Source of the DNA: Anopheles merus
Taxonomy: Eukaryota; Arthropoda; Insecta; Diptera; Culicidae
DNA: 64,000 nt
Direction of reading: 5' to 3'
Assembly: GCF_017562075.2 (NCBI RefSeq)
Contig: NC_054084.1
Span: 19,032,889 to 19,096,888, forward strand
Part shown: positions 12,901-24,730 of the stretch, in pieces
Position numbering within the stretch: the stretch's first letter is position 1
How the letters are laid out: every line of letters begins with the position of its first letter
The notes under the pieces: model-generated
Databases searched by the model: none
What the model was told of the DNA's origin: nothing
The model's input: only the letters and a program-made list of their open reading frames with translations
Program-made: the position numbers and the translations under genes

Positions 12901-13840
12901 TGGGTTGATTGTCTGATACTATTTGTATGGCGCAACCAAACATTTACTGTTATAGAAACGCTGAGACATTACCCTTATGAAGCTTAGACCATATTTTACG
13001 TTATGTGTTTTGTCTTTAAAGTTATGTTAATGTAACATCAAGAATAGGCCTTTCCATAAATTACGTCTCGCACATATTGGTGATGATATTCCACAATCGT
13101 AGCAATTTATATAAGCTTACATGTTTGAAAGATAAAATAACAAAACATCATTTAATTTTATAATTGTCCAAACCTTTCTCATACATCTGTTGTGCAGTCA
13201 AAGTATTGTTTCCATAATTAATAGCAAAGCCTATTATTTATTTTTTTCTTTTCAACAAGAAAGCAGTTAAGTGGTTAATAAATGGCCAGAATTGTTGCCA
13301 AACGACCATGAAGAATCTGTTTTATAGTGAGAATGGAAAACGGTCCACTTCCATAAATTACGTAACGTAATAATTTATAGTTTTCTACTTACATCCTCTC
13401 ATTCCGTCATTGCATCAAAATGTTTTGCTGGAGACATTACATTCTCTTTCTTTTCTGTTCGTATCTTATTCTTTGTTCGTACTGGTAAAGGTAAAGAATT
13501 ATTTGGCTCTCGTTCGTGAATGTTACGCAATATATAGATAATCCCTTTTAACCTCTTAAATCAGAAACTATTGTCAACTTTACTAAACTATTTTTCTTAA
13601 ATAAAATAAAGGAATAAATGATGAAGTCGTCAACTATGTTTCATATCTCGTCGCTAAACGTGGTTCAAAGCTAGGCAATTTTGCTTTCCATGAACTAATA
13701 CGTTTTTAAACAATGCAAAGGAATACAACACAAGGTTAAAATACTTGAAATTTTAATCCATTTAACTGGTATCAAGATGCTCGCTGTATGATTGGCGTAA
13801 GACGACGGCTTCTCACTAAACTCTCATTACCGTCCCTGAA
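12901..13840. other. AT-rich block with a repeated 15-bp word
   Basis: AT-rich, no gene. TTCCATAAATTACGT occurs twice in the same orientation, at 13052-13066 and 13349-13363. The second copy continues into a small palindrome, ACGTAACGT. Two identical 15-mers about 300 bp apart suggest a shared repeat-family origin, but no terminal inverted repeats were resolved. Confidence 0.5.
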
Positions 13841-14650
13841 ACAGAAAAAGACACTCTTTGCCGCCACTTGCGGTGAAGCTTGAACCGTTCTTTTTTATAC
13901 TATTTTTCCATAACGCTCATTTCCACTACGGTGGCAATCTTCCACCCGCCAGACAGAAGTCACGAGAAGAACGCTGACTCGATAAAATAAGTTGTAGCTC
14001 TGTATCCCCCAATTCACGCCCCCATTCCTCCTGCCCCACAAATCCTTCTTAACATCCTTGAAGGAGACAAGCGCAGCCGGGGCAGCAGCGGGAGCCTGAA
14101 TGGCACTTTTTGTGTGACATTAGTCTTCACGCCAGCGCCACTCTTGCCACGAATGCTCGCTTTTGCTGCCGCTCTCGGTGCAAAAGTTAACAAAGCGTGA
14201 AAGCACACTCCCCGGCACATTTCGGCTGGCTTATGTGTTGAGATTTTCCGCAGACAGTAACTCATCGTCGGATCGTGGCATTAGGGCATCGTCTCACCCG
14301 CCCGTATCGCTCCCATTGGCCGTATCGCCTTGTGCCAACTTTTGGGGGATCCTTCCTTTGGATGATATGTGTATATGTGAGTTTGTGTGTGTGTGTGTGT
14401 GGGCTCTGGGGGAGGGGTTGAAAGTTGGCTGAAAGAGATTAAGCTACAGATGGTGCCTGTTTGTAGGGATTTTCGGGACCGGAGCGCTTCAGGTGGTTCA
14501 GGTGTCGGATGGCAGTTTCGACGAGTTTCGTGCGGTCGAGCGAGTTTTGTCGGGCATTAAATCAAAGTTGGAAGAGTGATGTGGGCAGCAGCAGCAGCGG
14601 GTGGGGACAGAACACGGGTAGCGCATGGAAATGAGGGTAAGGTGGCAAGA
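13841..14650. other. GC-rich gene-free block
   Basis: GC-rich block containing a GT tract at 14383-14401 and a short GCA tract near 14588. No supported gene. Confidence 0.5.
14383..14401. repeat. (GT)n microsatellite
   Basis: An uninterrupted GT tract of about 9-10 units. Confidence 0.92.
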
Positions 14651-15079
14651 CACAAGTTTGAGAAATTGAAGAAACGATATAATTTATGACTAGCGTCGAA
14701 GGGAAGCAAGCAGGATGCGAATAAATCGAATGATTTGTTTTGCACCATTCTTATCTTTCTGTTGTTTAGAAAAATAGTTAAGGTTTTATTCAATGTGTTG
14801 TAGTTTAATGCTTTTTAAAAGAAAACAGTGAGGACTGAATAGATGTCATCAATGACTTGTTTTATTATTTTTTTCTTTATGTTTTTTTTTTATACAGAAG
14901 TTCATGCCTGTCTCTTATTTATGTAATAATGTATTGTTGAATTGTTTGTACTGAAAATCGATAAACAATTGAAAGAAGTAGGAAGTTAAAACTGAAATTA
15001 AACTAAAACTATTTTTTTTTATTTTCTAATACCATTTCGATGAATAGTTGAAGTTTCCTTATACATTTGTTGTTGAGTT

Positions 15080-15510
15080 ATTTATCCACTTGTTTATTTA
15101 TTTTGTTATTCATATTTATTTATTTATTTATTGGTTGATTTACTTGTTTATTTATTAGATTATTTATTCCTTATTCTAGTTATTTCTTGATTTCTAAATT
15201 TCTTGATTTTTCAATCTTCCAATTTTTCATTTTTTCATTTATTTTTTATTTCTTCATTTCTTCTTTTTTTCATTTAATCATTTCTAGATTTCTTCATTTT
15301 TTCATTTGTTCATTTTTATATTTGTTCATTTCTTCATTTCTTCATTTCTTCATTTAATCATTTCTATCTTTTTTTTCAGATGTTTTCATTTGTTCATTTG
15401 TTCATTTGTATATTTTTTCATTTTTTCATTTCTTCATTTTTCTCATTCCATCATTTCTTCATTTTTTCATATTTCTCATATCTTTATTTCTTCATTTCTT
15501 AGGAACTCGT
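15080..15510. repeat. T-rich degenerate simple repeat (TTCATTT/TTTATTT)
   Basis: About 430 bp made almost entirely of TTTATT, TTCATTT and TTTCTTCA words. The first third is TTTA-type and the rest TTCATTT-type. It gives Phe-, Ile- and Ser-rich frames in several registers (15306-15527, 15406-15591) that are not genes. The strand is nearly free of G, so it is strongly asymmetric. Confidence 0.9.
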
Positions 15511-17540
15511 TTTCAAAGCCTTCATAGATACTTTACCAATTTAAAAACATGTCTAAAATATTTGGTATCTACAATATATCATAAGTTTTAGTCGAGTTGG
15601 TAACGAGACGGTGAGAAATAGTTCAATGTACAATAATTCGCATTTGAAAAGGCAAATGTAGCTCATTGTGTATTTATAATTCCTTTAGGGTAGCCAACAA
15701 TACTTATTTTGCAGATTTCAAAAGTAATCACATTTTTCGATTCTATAAAATACAAAGAAAACTTCTTCATATACATCTTGACTATACGTATTCAACATTT
15801 AGTCCCCAAACTTATAAAATAATTATGGTGATATATGTAATTTATTTTACAGTTCGAGGCGTACAAGAAGCTTAAATTTAATAGCTGGATTTAGTGTAAA
15901 ACCTTCTACAAGATGTCATATAATTTATTGATTCAACATTGCAAACTCACAAAACCGAACATAAATTTGATCTCAAACATATTTCAAACATAGTTTTGAA
16001 ATACAATACCATCCTAGTCGCTTTCAAGCGTAATCAGAAATACTATAGACTTTTTTTTTTTAATTTAATTTTACCAAAGTTGTGCACCACAAATGAAAAA
16101 TTCTCCATCATTTCCATTTTTTCCTTCCCACAGACAATGCAAGTTTTACCGCCATTTCCCATTCGTAGTCGAACCTTTCCCCCTTGGGAATGGCAAGCGA
16201 GTAGAGAAAAATCCAATCATCATCTTCGCATCCAGCCAGACCCAATATTTGCGATACACTTTTGAGACAAAAGCGAAGAAAACTCCCAAGAGTGTATGTG
16301 TATGTGTGTACGCTCTATGACGATTGCATTCGTACGGCGGGAAGCAGCAGCAGTGCCGTAGGCAGCTCGTTCGGTGCAGTGTTTTTCCTGGGTAATAAGG
16401 GACACGGGACACTAAAAACCAGACCGGTGTAAAAACAAAAAAAAAATACGGTAAAAACTCCGCAAGCCTCTCTCACAGGCACACATCTATTCCACACAGG
16501 AGTTTTCTATTCCGGGGCGTGCAGCTTCCGCTTTTGAGGGCGTTTTTTTGCGTTCCACAGAAAGGTGCGCTACCCGGCACGCTCTTCGAAGTGAGCGAGG
16601 AAGGTTTATGTCTGTACGTTCGTTTCTCAATTTAGAGCAGGCAACATTTCAGCGGCTCCTTTGCAGGCCTCCCTATCCTCGTTTGGGAACCGTCAGCAGC
16701 AGCAGCAGCAGTATCAGATGCAGCAAAAAACGGACTGTCGAAAGACCGTACTTTATAGCCGGTCCGGAAAATGTGCACGGACCTGCCCCGAACCGCCTTC
16801 CGACCATTTCGAAAAGTTTTCCTTCCCTACTCGCATCGTCCGTGCTTTCTGGGTCTGGGTACCTCTTCACCGTCCCGGGGTGCTACTGTTGCTGTTACTC
16901 GGTCGATGAAAACTTCTGCCAGCACAGACACTGCACACGGGAACGGGGTGTGTTTCAGGGGGGGAGTGTAGCGTCCTGAGTTGAGGTTTCCGTTTCGCTC
17001 GGACCATGCTCCCAAGCTGAACTTTGGCACCCATTAGGCATTGCCATCGTCATCCTCCAGACTTCTGCAACACCGAACGCTCGTGCTCGTCTCTTTCCGT
17101 CTGGTGGCACGAACTTCTGGCACGAGTTTTGGCAACCGGAAGCACACCGATCGACGGTCCTTCCGTATCCCTGGAGGAATCCTTTTGCCAAATGGTACGA
17201 CGGCGACGACGAAGACGACGGTTCTGTGCATTCGCATTCGGGCGGAGATCTGTGGTTTCTCTACAGAAAGGTCGGTTCGAAGATGTAACGTAAGCAGGGT
17301 CTTACCGTGCAAGTGTTGAGAGGAGTGTTGGAATGGGTGGTGATAGTTTTTGGGAGACTTTTTTCTCCTTTTGCACCACGGGCAAGGCGGTAGAGAAAGT
17401 TTCCCTTTTCCTGGGGGAAAGTAGAAGGGGATGTGTGTGTTTTTGTCGCAGACGTCGTAAGAAAACGGCAAACTCTGGAAAGTGGCCATCGATGTGTGTG
17501 GGTGTCGGTGTTTTGTACGCTTAGAGACGGCAAAGCAAGC
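15511..17540. other. AT-rich spacer then GC-rich block, no gene
   Basis: AT-rich to about 16090, then GC-rich to 17540 with a short CAG tract near 16697-16712. Several overlapping 60-150 residue frames on both strands show no family resemblance. Confidence 0.5.
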
Positions 17541-17556
17541 TGTTTATTCTTTATTT

Positions 17557-17608
17557 CAAGCCTGACTTGCCTGGCTTACTTCCTCACGTTTCGTGAGTGA
17601 CAGGCTTG
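17557..17608. repeat. Double-stem inverted repeat (hairpin)
   Basis: CAAGCCTG at 17557-17564 pairs with CAGGCTTG at 17601-17608. Inside, CTCACG (17583-17588) pairs with CGTGAG (17592-17597) across a TTT loop. The result is a possible 52-nt structure with two stems separated by an asymmetric internal loop. No protein or RNA family is recognised. It sits at a GC-rich to AT-rich boundary. Confidence 0.6.
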
Positions 17609-17863
17609 CTTGACCGTAAGGGTTGGTTACTTTTCTTGAGAACACGTGGGCAAGTCTATTCTTGTGCAAGTTCACAAAGGCCATATAAGATCTGAATTAT
17701 GAACCGACTTTCTGGTGTTGTGTTGGGTTAATTTATGCTGCATTAGTTTTTATGTAATTGCTTAGGACGGAATGCGTCTGGGGTTTGTCAAAGCAACACA
17801 AATTATACTCATTTTTTACGGAATGTCGGATCAGTCATTGTAAGTGAATGTTTTTGAGATGTA

Positions 17864-18050
17864 GGTTTAAGACCAGGACAATAGAGGCATAGTATGAGTC
17901 CTGGGCAGGCATAGTATGAATTTATGTATTAAATCCAGGATTTTTTTGGTGTCAGGTCGAGGATCAAGATAGGTTCGAAAGTTACAAGATACAGGGTTAC
18001 ACAAGATCCCTTTCAGCCTGGATTCAATTCCTGGATTGAGGACTAGGATA
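17864..18050. repeat. Degenerate repeat, CCAGGATT / GGATCAAGATAGGTTCG words
   Basis: Repeated words such as GGCATAGTATGA (twice), CCAGGA and CCTGGATT occur at irregular spacing. The phrase GGATCAAGATAGGTTCG near 17960 has a close counterpart near 21790, and the general wording resembles the array at 7526-8075. It is interpreted as a decayed member of the same minisatellite family. Confidence 0.5.
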
Positions 18051-19930
18051 ATAATTGTAAAAGTAATCTTCAATCGAGAGTCTGTTTCGAGGGTAACGGC
18101 CATATAGGAAATGCGATGTTAAACTCTGTCGTAACATCTTGTTGCCGTATGTCGTATGATCAAAAGATGTGTTCGTTGCGCCTGCCAGACTTTCTAAGCC
18201 ACAAGTCTAAGGTTGATTGTTCTTGTTTAAGTCAAATAATAAGTACACGTATAGTTATGCAGTATGGGTTAAATATCGCGGTACCTTACCGCTCAAAAAT
18301 GGTTTACAAAAGTGTTTCCAATATTCTTCAGGGCGAACGCAATATGCATAGGAGCATGTTGGTGATTGGTTCAGATAAAGGAAGCGTGCCTTCGAGTTGT
18401 TGGTAGTGGGGCTTACAATTACTAAATTAACGGCTGAAAGAACCTTAGTAGAATTTGGCCTTGAATTGGTTTATGTACGTACCAGGACGTGGAAAGCAAA
18501 AGGATATGGTAAAATACTATAAACCTCTTCAACCTCCAACGTTTTTTACTAGTGTCCATCTTACCCTTTATGATGTTCATCTTTCCCATATGAGGTGTCC
18601 GGACCCTAACATTTCAAAATTGCACGAAAAACATGTTTTCATTTCATGAAAAAATATGAAAATCAGTAGAAACTCAATAGTTTCAATACATGGTCTTCAT
18701 GGTCTTTGTATTTATTTATTCCTAGATTTTCAACATTTTTCTTCAGATGACCTACCTTCTCCTGTGTTTTACTTTGTTACTTTATATTCCTTTAAGAATT
18801 TCTAACCATTTACATTTTTCGAAACAAACTTCCATTTGATCTTTTGATTACATGAAGTGCGCGGTAGATCTATGATTTGAGGGGTGTTTTTAAACTTAAT
18901 TTGATCATTTTCATAAAAACTACAATTTGACGAGATTAAACGAGACCACCGTGTTTCCACCGTTCATAACAAATCGTTTCTATCAATTTTAACGTTAACT
19001 AAGATTCAAGATTCAACGAGACCACCTGATTTTATATCAAAATTTTTCTATCAATGTTAACGTTAACTAATCCTTTTACACGGTTTCGATTTGATGCATC
19101 TGAAATGAAAAAAAAACAAGTATTATAAAATTCTCTCCAAATACAAACAACAGAGGCTACGCATATGTATGCAACGCAAACCACAAATCACAAATGTCAC
19201 GTACTTTCCGTCCTAGAAAAAAACTCTAACCACAACAAAACGTGTTTCGTAGTTTCGTGCTCACCATAAAACAGTGAGCAACAAAAAAAAAAGGCACACC
19301 TCAAACTAAAACCCACAACCATAGCTCACCATAGCTCGAATTGAAAGCGACACATGCGTGGGCGAAAAATGCAAACTAACGCTTGCCCCCGCAGGTGGGC
19401 AGGTGGAGTTTGCAGGAAAAAAAAAAAAAAAAACAATGGGATGGTGGTCGTTTCGGTTAAGCGTCAGTCTGGAAGGTAAAATTAAGGTTCAAAATGTATA
19501 TGTACAATTGTATGTGTACAATTAAACAAAAATGAATGGAGATTTAACAAAACCGTGAAAATGTGTGTTTAAATAAATGTACAAAAAACATTACAATCGT
19601 GCAAGCTTCTTTTTTCATTCAAGGGAAATACAAAAAAGACACTTTGTGTTGGGTGACACATTTTCAAAATTTAAAACACTATTTAAATTCGCCCATCCGG
19701 ATCATCCCTTTGAAGCAAGGATTGGATCGTTAGTCAAGTAGAAAATTAGGGCATTAAATAAAGACCAAATTGAAAGCATCTTTCGAATCCAAATATTTCA
19801 CATATGTAACAAAATTACGCTTTACTTATTTAGTGTCATCGGAACAAAAGTATATTTTTTATTTTACTACATTCCTCACTCTGCTTATGTTTAGCAGGTT
19901 TTTTTTTTAAATAATCAATCAATAACCCAC
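18051..19930. other. AT-rich gene-free block
   Basis: AT-rich DNA with an imperfect tandem duplication at 18940-19070 and a run of 18 A near 19420. No gene or transposon end was recognised elsewhere in the block. Confidence 0.5.
18940..19070. repeat. Imperfect tandem duplication (about 70-76 bp)
   Basis: ACGAGACCACC occurs at 18940 and 19016, and the block ending in TTAACGTTAACTAA recurs (ends near 19002 and 19070). The first pair is 76 bp apart and the second 68 bp, so indels have accumulated since duplication. Confidence 0.75.
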
Positions 19931-21022
19931 ACAGCCAATGCTCTCGGCCAGCGAACGCCGTGTCCATTACACCGTCGACTGATTGCGTGGAGCACGTCAC
20001 CTTTCACCTCGCGTCGCACAGCACGGATAGCCGGAAACGGTGGAAAAAAACAGCACAAAACTCATCACGACTCACCGCGATGTCCCAGCGGAAGAGGGCT
20101 CGGTGGGGGTGGTGATGGTGCTGTTGGCGTGTGGCGTGATGGCACCACCCTACGCAAATTGATAATAACGTTAGCACGCGCCGTCATCCGGGTCCGGTGC
20201 TGCTGACTCTTCAATCCGACCTCGCTGGAATTTCGCGAGTGGGTTTGAAATGCCGGCAAAGAAAGGGGTGGATTGTGCGGGAAAAAAAATAGGAAACCAA
20301 GCGCACTTACAAACACACACACGTGCGCACAGGCAAGCCGCCTGGGTAGAAGCGATGGGTGAAGAAGGGAGACGTCGAATGGTGTCGGGTTGAGATGGAA
20401 ATGGGGCTTGATGTGGTGGTGTTTGTTCTGTGTTTTTTTTGTGTGTGGTAAAATGGAAGTATGGAGAAGTGACGAGCGTGTAGAGAGTGTACAATATGCA
20501 GGCAATTCGGATTGGTAAAATGTTTAGAGTAAAGTCACAGCTTGAATATATAAAATGAATCAATGTAAAACCGGTTAAATCTACCAACTCGCGCGCAATT
20601 ATTTTACAGATAAATTCCAAATAGTATTCACCTAACATACTCTTTTCTAGCAACTTATCAATCAACGCTTGCAAAACGGTTAAAAGCTTCCCGGGCGGCG
20701 TGTTTTAACATTTTGGCTCAACGCGACCGTCCGCTGCTCGCTTGCATGCCTTGCTTTATATTATTTTTTATTTTTTCACCTTTCACAGCAAGTCATTCGC
20801 CCTCCTCCTCTCTCCCCCGTTAAGCGCACCCACGCAACGGCAGGGAATGGAAAACTTTTCCCAACCCAGCTCCGCCCTTTCTCTGCCTGCCTGCGTTCGG
20901 TCTCGTATCGTTAAACCTCCAGTCTCCAAGGGTTGGAAACGAATCGCCTGGGACGCTATAATCCCGCTTTGCGTCGGAAGGATCAGTGTGCGTTGTGTTT
21001 TCTCTCTCTCTATCTCTCTCTC

Positions 21023-21089
<67 letters not shown>

Positions 21090-21500
21090 CTTCCGCTTCT
21101 GTAGATTGGATGGCTGTGCTGTGCCTGTTTGGGTGGGTGTGAAGCAATAATTTTCCCACCCATCTCCCGTTTGGGTGTTGACTGTTTCAATTGGCACGCG
21201 GAAGCACATTTTCACTCGAGCGAAAAGTCAGCAAACTTTAGTCGTGACGGCTTCCCCGGACGCGTCTTGGCCTTATCTCGGGCTCGGTCGGTTGGAAAGG
21301 TTCGCTGCCACCCTGCCTAACAAGTTTGAGAATCCGATTTCCCAACAATTAGATGGCTGCGGGGTCAAGATGATGGTGGTGTACTCCACGGTATGTTTGT
21401 GTGGCTTTTGGCCAAGTTTAATATTTGGTGCGATTTTGTTTGAGTTAGTGCGTTTTGGTTGGAGCCCTGGGATGACTTCTTATCATATTCTAGTAAATTT
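19931..21500. other. GC-rich block around a long CT microsatellite
   Basis: GC-rich DNA to about 20500, a short AT-rich gap, then GC-rich DNA to 21500 containing the CT tract at 21001-21083. The Arg-Glu (minus) and Ser-Leu (plus) frames crossing it are microsatellite translations. No gene is supported. Confidence 0.55.
21001..21083. repeat. Long (CT)n microsatellite
   Basis: About 80 bp of CT dinucleotide with only isolated interruptions (A near 21012, CC near 21032). It is the longest dinucleotide tract in the window. In insects GA/CT tracts can bind GAGA-type factors, but nothing here shows that it does so. Confidence 0.97.
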
Positions 21501-22560
21501 TTGCCAAGAATTTGTCATCCTTAAATTAATTCTTTAATTTCTCGTTGGTTGAGATCTTAATTTGGTCGTGAATTTCTTCGGTTCGTTTTATTACTGCTGT
21601 AGAGATGCGGAAGAGACCAGTTCTGTATCAGATCTTTGATAAGGACCGGGTTGAGATTGGTTTAAAGACCAGGAGATGTTTGTCTGCTCTTGGATATCTG
21701 TATTGAATCTCCGGGAAAGATTAGGGACTTTTTTAAAAATCGGAACAATTTCCAGGCCAATTACAATTATCAGTCGCATCATATGGTCAAGGATTAAAAT
21801 AGGTTCGTGATAGTTTAGACATCATTGCATCACCATATTCTACACTAATTTATTCTATTCTATTCTAATAATCCGAGATAATTTAAGTTGTTGAATCTTT
21901 GCATATAGAATTTTGGAGAAGGTCCTGTAAGCCTTTAACAACTGTTACGAGTCTAGGCAATGCACAAATCCAGGTGCAGTAACAGCCAACTGAATTTTCC
22001 AGGAACCTTTTGAATATGACCTAGAGTTTCTGAGCTGTTAGAAGTTTCATTACGCACTCCTGTAAGGTATGGCTGGTAGAATAAGTTTCTGAAAACTAGA
22101 ACGCCAAGGCAAGTTTTTCTAGGAAGATTGATAAATAGAACACGTCATAATTGGAATTGCCAGATGGCAGTGGATAAATAGTAATTATAATTTAACTTCA
22201 TATCATAACGAAAACAACGCCTTCCACTTCTACGTATACAGGCATTAGAGACTTCGAGCCGGCCTAAACAGGCTAGAGGGACAGGCAAAGGAAACAACAT
22301 TAAAATTAATTTAAAGAAGCTCTGCTGTTAATGATTGCAATGCATTTTATCGAGCAAAACGCAAATGGATAGAATGCTTAATGACATTAACGTGTTGATT
22401 TCGCGTACAAGGACTTTTGGCAAGAGATCAGCAATGAGAGTTTTCTGCAAAGAGATGCATATAGCGTGTCCTGAAGAATAATAGTCATTTATGTAATAAT
22501 TCTTTATTATGAAATAATTTATTCCTTCAAGAATTGAACATGGTTTCAAAGAACCTTTTC
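21501..22560. other. AT-rich gene-free block
   Basis: AT-rich DNA. It holds degenerate repeat words at 21605-21800 that share a GATTAAAATAGGTTCG phrase with the 17960 region, and a short TTCTA tandem tract (21851-21868). No gene. Confidence 0.5.
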
Positions 22561-23026
22561 TTTTTAGCCAAAAGTGCAACCCTAAGACACTCATACCAAT
22601 CATACCCACAAAAGAGAAAACGACACTGCATCGGCACCATGCACCATCATAACTCACAGCCACTACTACTAAACACTCACACACACACACATACGCGCGC
22701 ACTCGAGCAATCGTAACACGAATTCGGTTTTACACCCATCGACGGCAACGTGGCTGGATGGATAATAAATCTCCATCACCCGTTGCCATGACCACAGTGC
22801 AAACCCCAACGCTGCACGTCAGACGCGTTGAAAGGTGCCAACGACTCGCGCGAAAGAAGCTTGGCGAAGTTTTTCCTGTTTTTCCACCACGTCCCCTCTC
22901 TCTCTCCCTCTCGCTCCCTATCTCCATCTTCATGCCACGTCAGTGCTTGTTGCTTTGTGCGATGCGGGAGTTGCGTCGAGTGCTGTTTGCTGCGGAGTTT
23001 GCAGCTTGAACGAGCAACTTGAGAAA

Positions 23027-23092
23027 GAGAAAGAGAGAGAGAGATAGAGAGAGTGTGAGAGAGAGAGATAGAGAGAGTGAGAGAGAGAGAGA
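23027..23092. repeat. (GA)n microsatellite, interrupted
   Basis: About 65 bp of GA dinucleotides with isolated T substitutions at roughly even spacing, giving a GAGAGATAGAGAGAGTGTGA-like texture. Confidence 0.93.
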
Positions 23093-24602
23093 CCTTGCGT
23101 CGAATCGAGTTGACGCTTGTTTTGCTTCAATTTCCATCGCCAACCAATTATCCCGCCTGTCTGCTTGCTTGCTCGGGTCGGGTGGTTTCTTTTTTGTGCC
23201 TTCCTCCCCTAGTTGATACGAACAACCTCACCCGGGCCGCCTGCTTCGTTCCGTTTCCTCCTAACTCGCTTATCTCGTCGCTTTGCAAAACAGCAAGACA
23301 GAGACGAAAAAGGGACGCTGCCAACGGCTTTCCATCCGCTTTTGCTGCAACCTTCCGAGAACAGAAACCGACCGACAGTCCACGACCCAGCCAGTCTCCT
23401 CGGCGCTTCCCTGCACGGATGATGATAATAATAATAAAGTGAAGAAAGTGTTGGTTCCCCCACCCTCACTCTCTCGTACCATGCCATCCTGAGCGTGATG
23501 GTCCCCCTTGTCATTGCTGGCGGGCAAAGTGCGCGTTCGGTCTGGCAGTCTTTCTTTCCTTCCGGCACGCAATTCCGGGGGAAAAAGACACCGACCGAAT
23601 GCAAACCGTTTGCCCGGGAAGCGTGGAAAATATATTATCACACTACCTCCACTCCCTCCCCTTTGCACCAGTCCAGCACCGTCGTCCGCTCCGCTGCGAA
23701 GGACGAGAAACACAGGGCGCATTTAGCTCGTCGTCGTCGTCGTCTTTCGGTTCTGAGTCATTTATATTCCTCCAACTCCAGCTCGCCGTACGGGCGCGCA
23801 CAGCCAGAACGACCAACGGTGTGCCACTTTGCGCAAAGGATTCGCGTGTGCCTCCTGCCACGTTTTTAGTTTGCGTCCCGTTGATGAGCGACCGCGCTCG
23901 CGGCTCTTCCTTTCCTCCCTCATGCGCTGCGCGCGCCCGTTCGGGTTCTTTATATATGCCCGCAAGGGAGGGAAGCATTTCCCGACCCGCCACCATGTAG
24001 TAGAGGAAAAACTTGTGAATTGAACCAAACAGCGGTGGTTCGTGGTGATGGTGGTGGTGGCGGCAGCACGTTAGCGCTTCTTCAGTTTGCTCTTTTTTGC
24101 GCACAAACGACGAACCCGGGTTTCCCGCTCTCAGCGCGTCAGCATGGGGCTGAAGGAAAACGTTAGCAAAAAATACCCACACACACACACACAAGTAGCC
24201 CGAAACGATCCGGAAGGATGCTGCCGTTTGGTTTTGGTCGAATAATGTGTAGCCAAGATCATGGCATTTTGATTGCGGCAACGCGAGCGATGCCTTGCGG
24301 GTGTGGCATTTTCCTCTGTGTACGCGTGTGTGTGTCCGCCCTCTTCAGCAGCGCCCTAGATTGGCTGGAATGAAATAAACCGCCGCAGCTCTCCAGTGTG
24401 CCTGGAGGAAAAAGCGGCCGGGGCGCCGCGATGGATGGGTTGAAATTTTAGCTAACAAGTTGTATACGTCGAGCGGCGTAAACGGGTGAGTGGGGTGAGG
24501 CCCAAGCGTGTGGCCAGCAGCGAGATGGTACGGCTGATAGTGAGGGCACCAGTGTAGGGCGCGTGTTCATCGAGTGTGCAAATGGGTCGAGTAATTAGCT
24601 GC

Positions 24603-24603
<1 letters not shown>

Positions 24604-24639
<36 letters not shown>
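24604..24639. repeat. (CTG)n trinucleotide repeat
   Basis: About 11-12 perfect CTG/GCT units. The three forward readings are poly-Leu, poly-Ala and poly-Cys. Each meets a stop soon after the tract, so there is no evidence it belongs to an exon. Confidence 0.95.
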
Positions 24640-24730
24640 GACTCGCTGTAAAGGATCTCGTCGGCTGGTGGCGCACACGAACGATTGGTGCGAGTAGCTG
24701 CGAGGTATGTACCTGGTCGGGTTGATGTTG

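Larger units (their letters stand above)
22561..24730. other. GC-rich gene-free block
   Basis: GC-rich block with a CA tract (22676-22690), a GA tract (23027-23092), a short CGT tract near 23729-23745 and a CTG tract (24604-24639). Many overlapping frames up to about 210 residues occur on both strands. None carries a recognisable domain or clean splice context. Confidence 0.55.

Noticed and set aside
24604..24639. CTG tract as a coding polyglutamine, polyleucine or polyalanine repeat
   Set aside because: Every frame meets a stop close to the tract and no exon context is visible.
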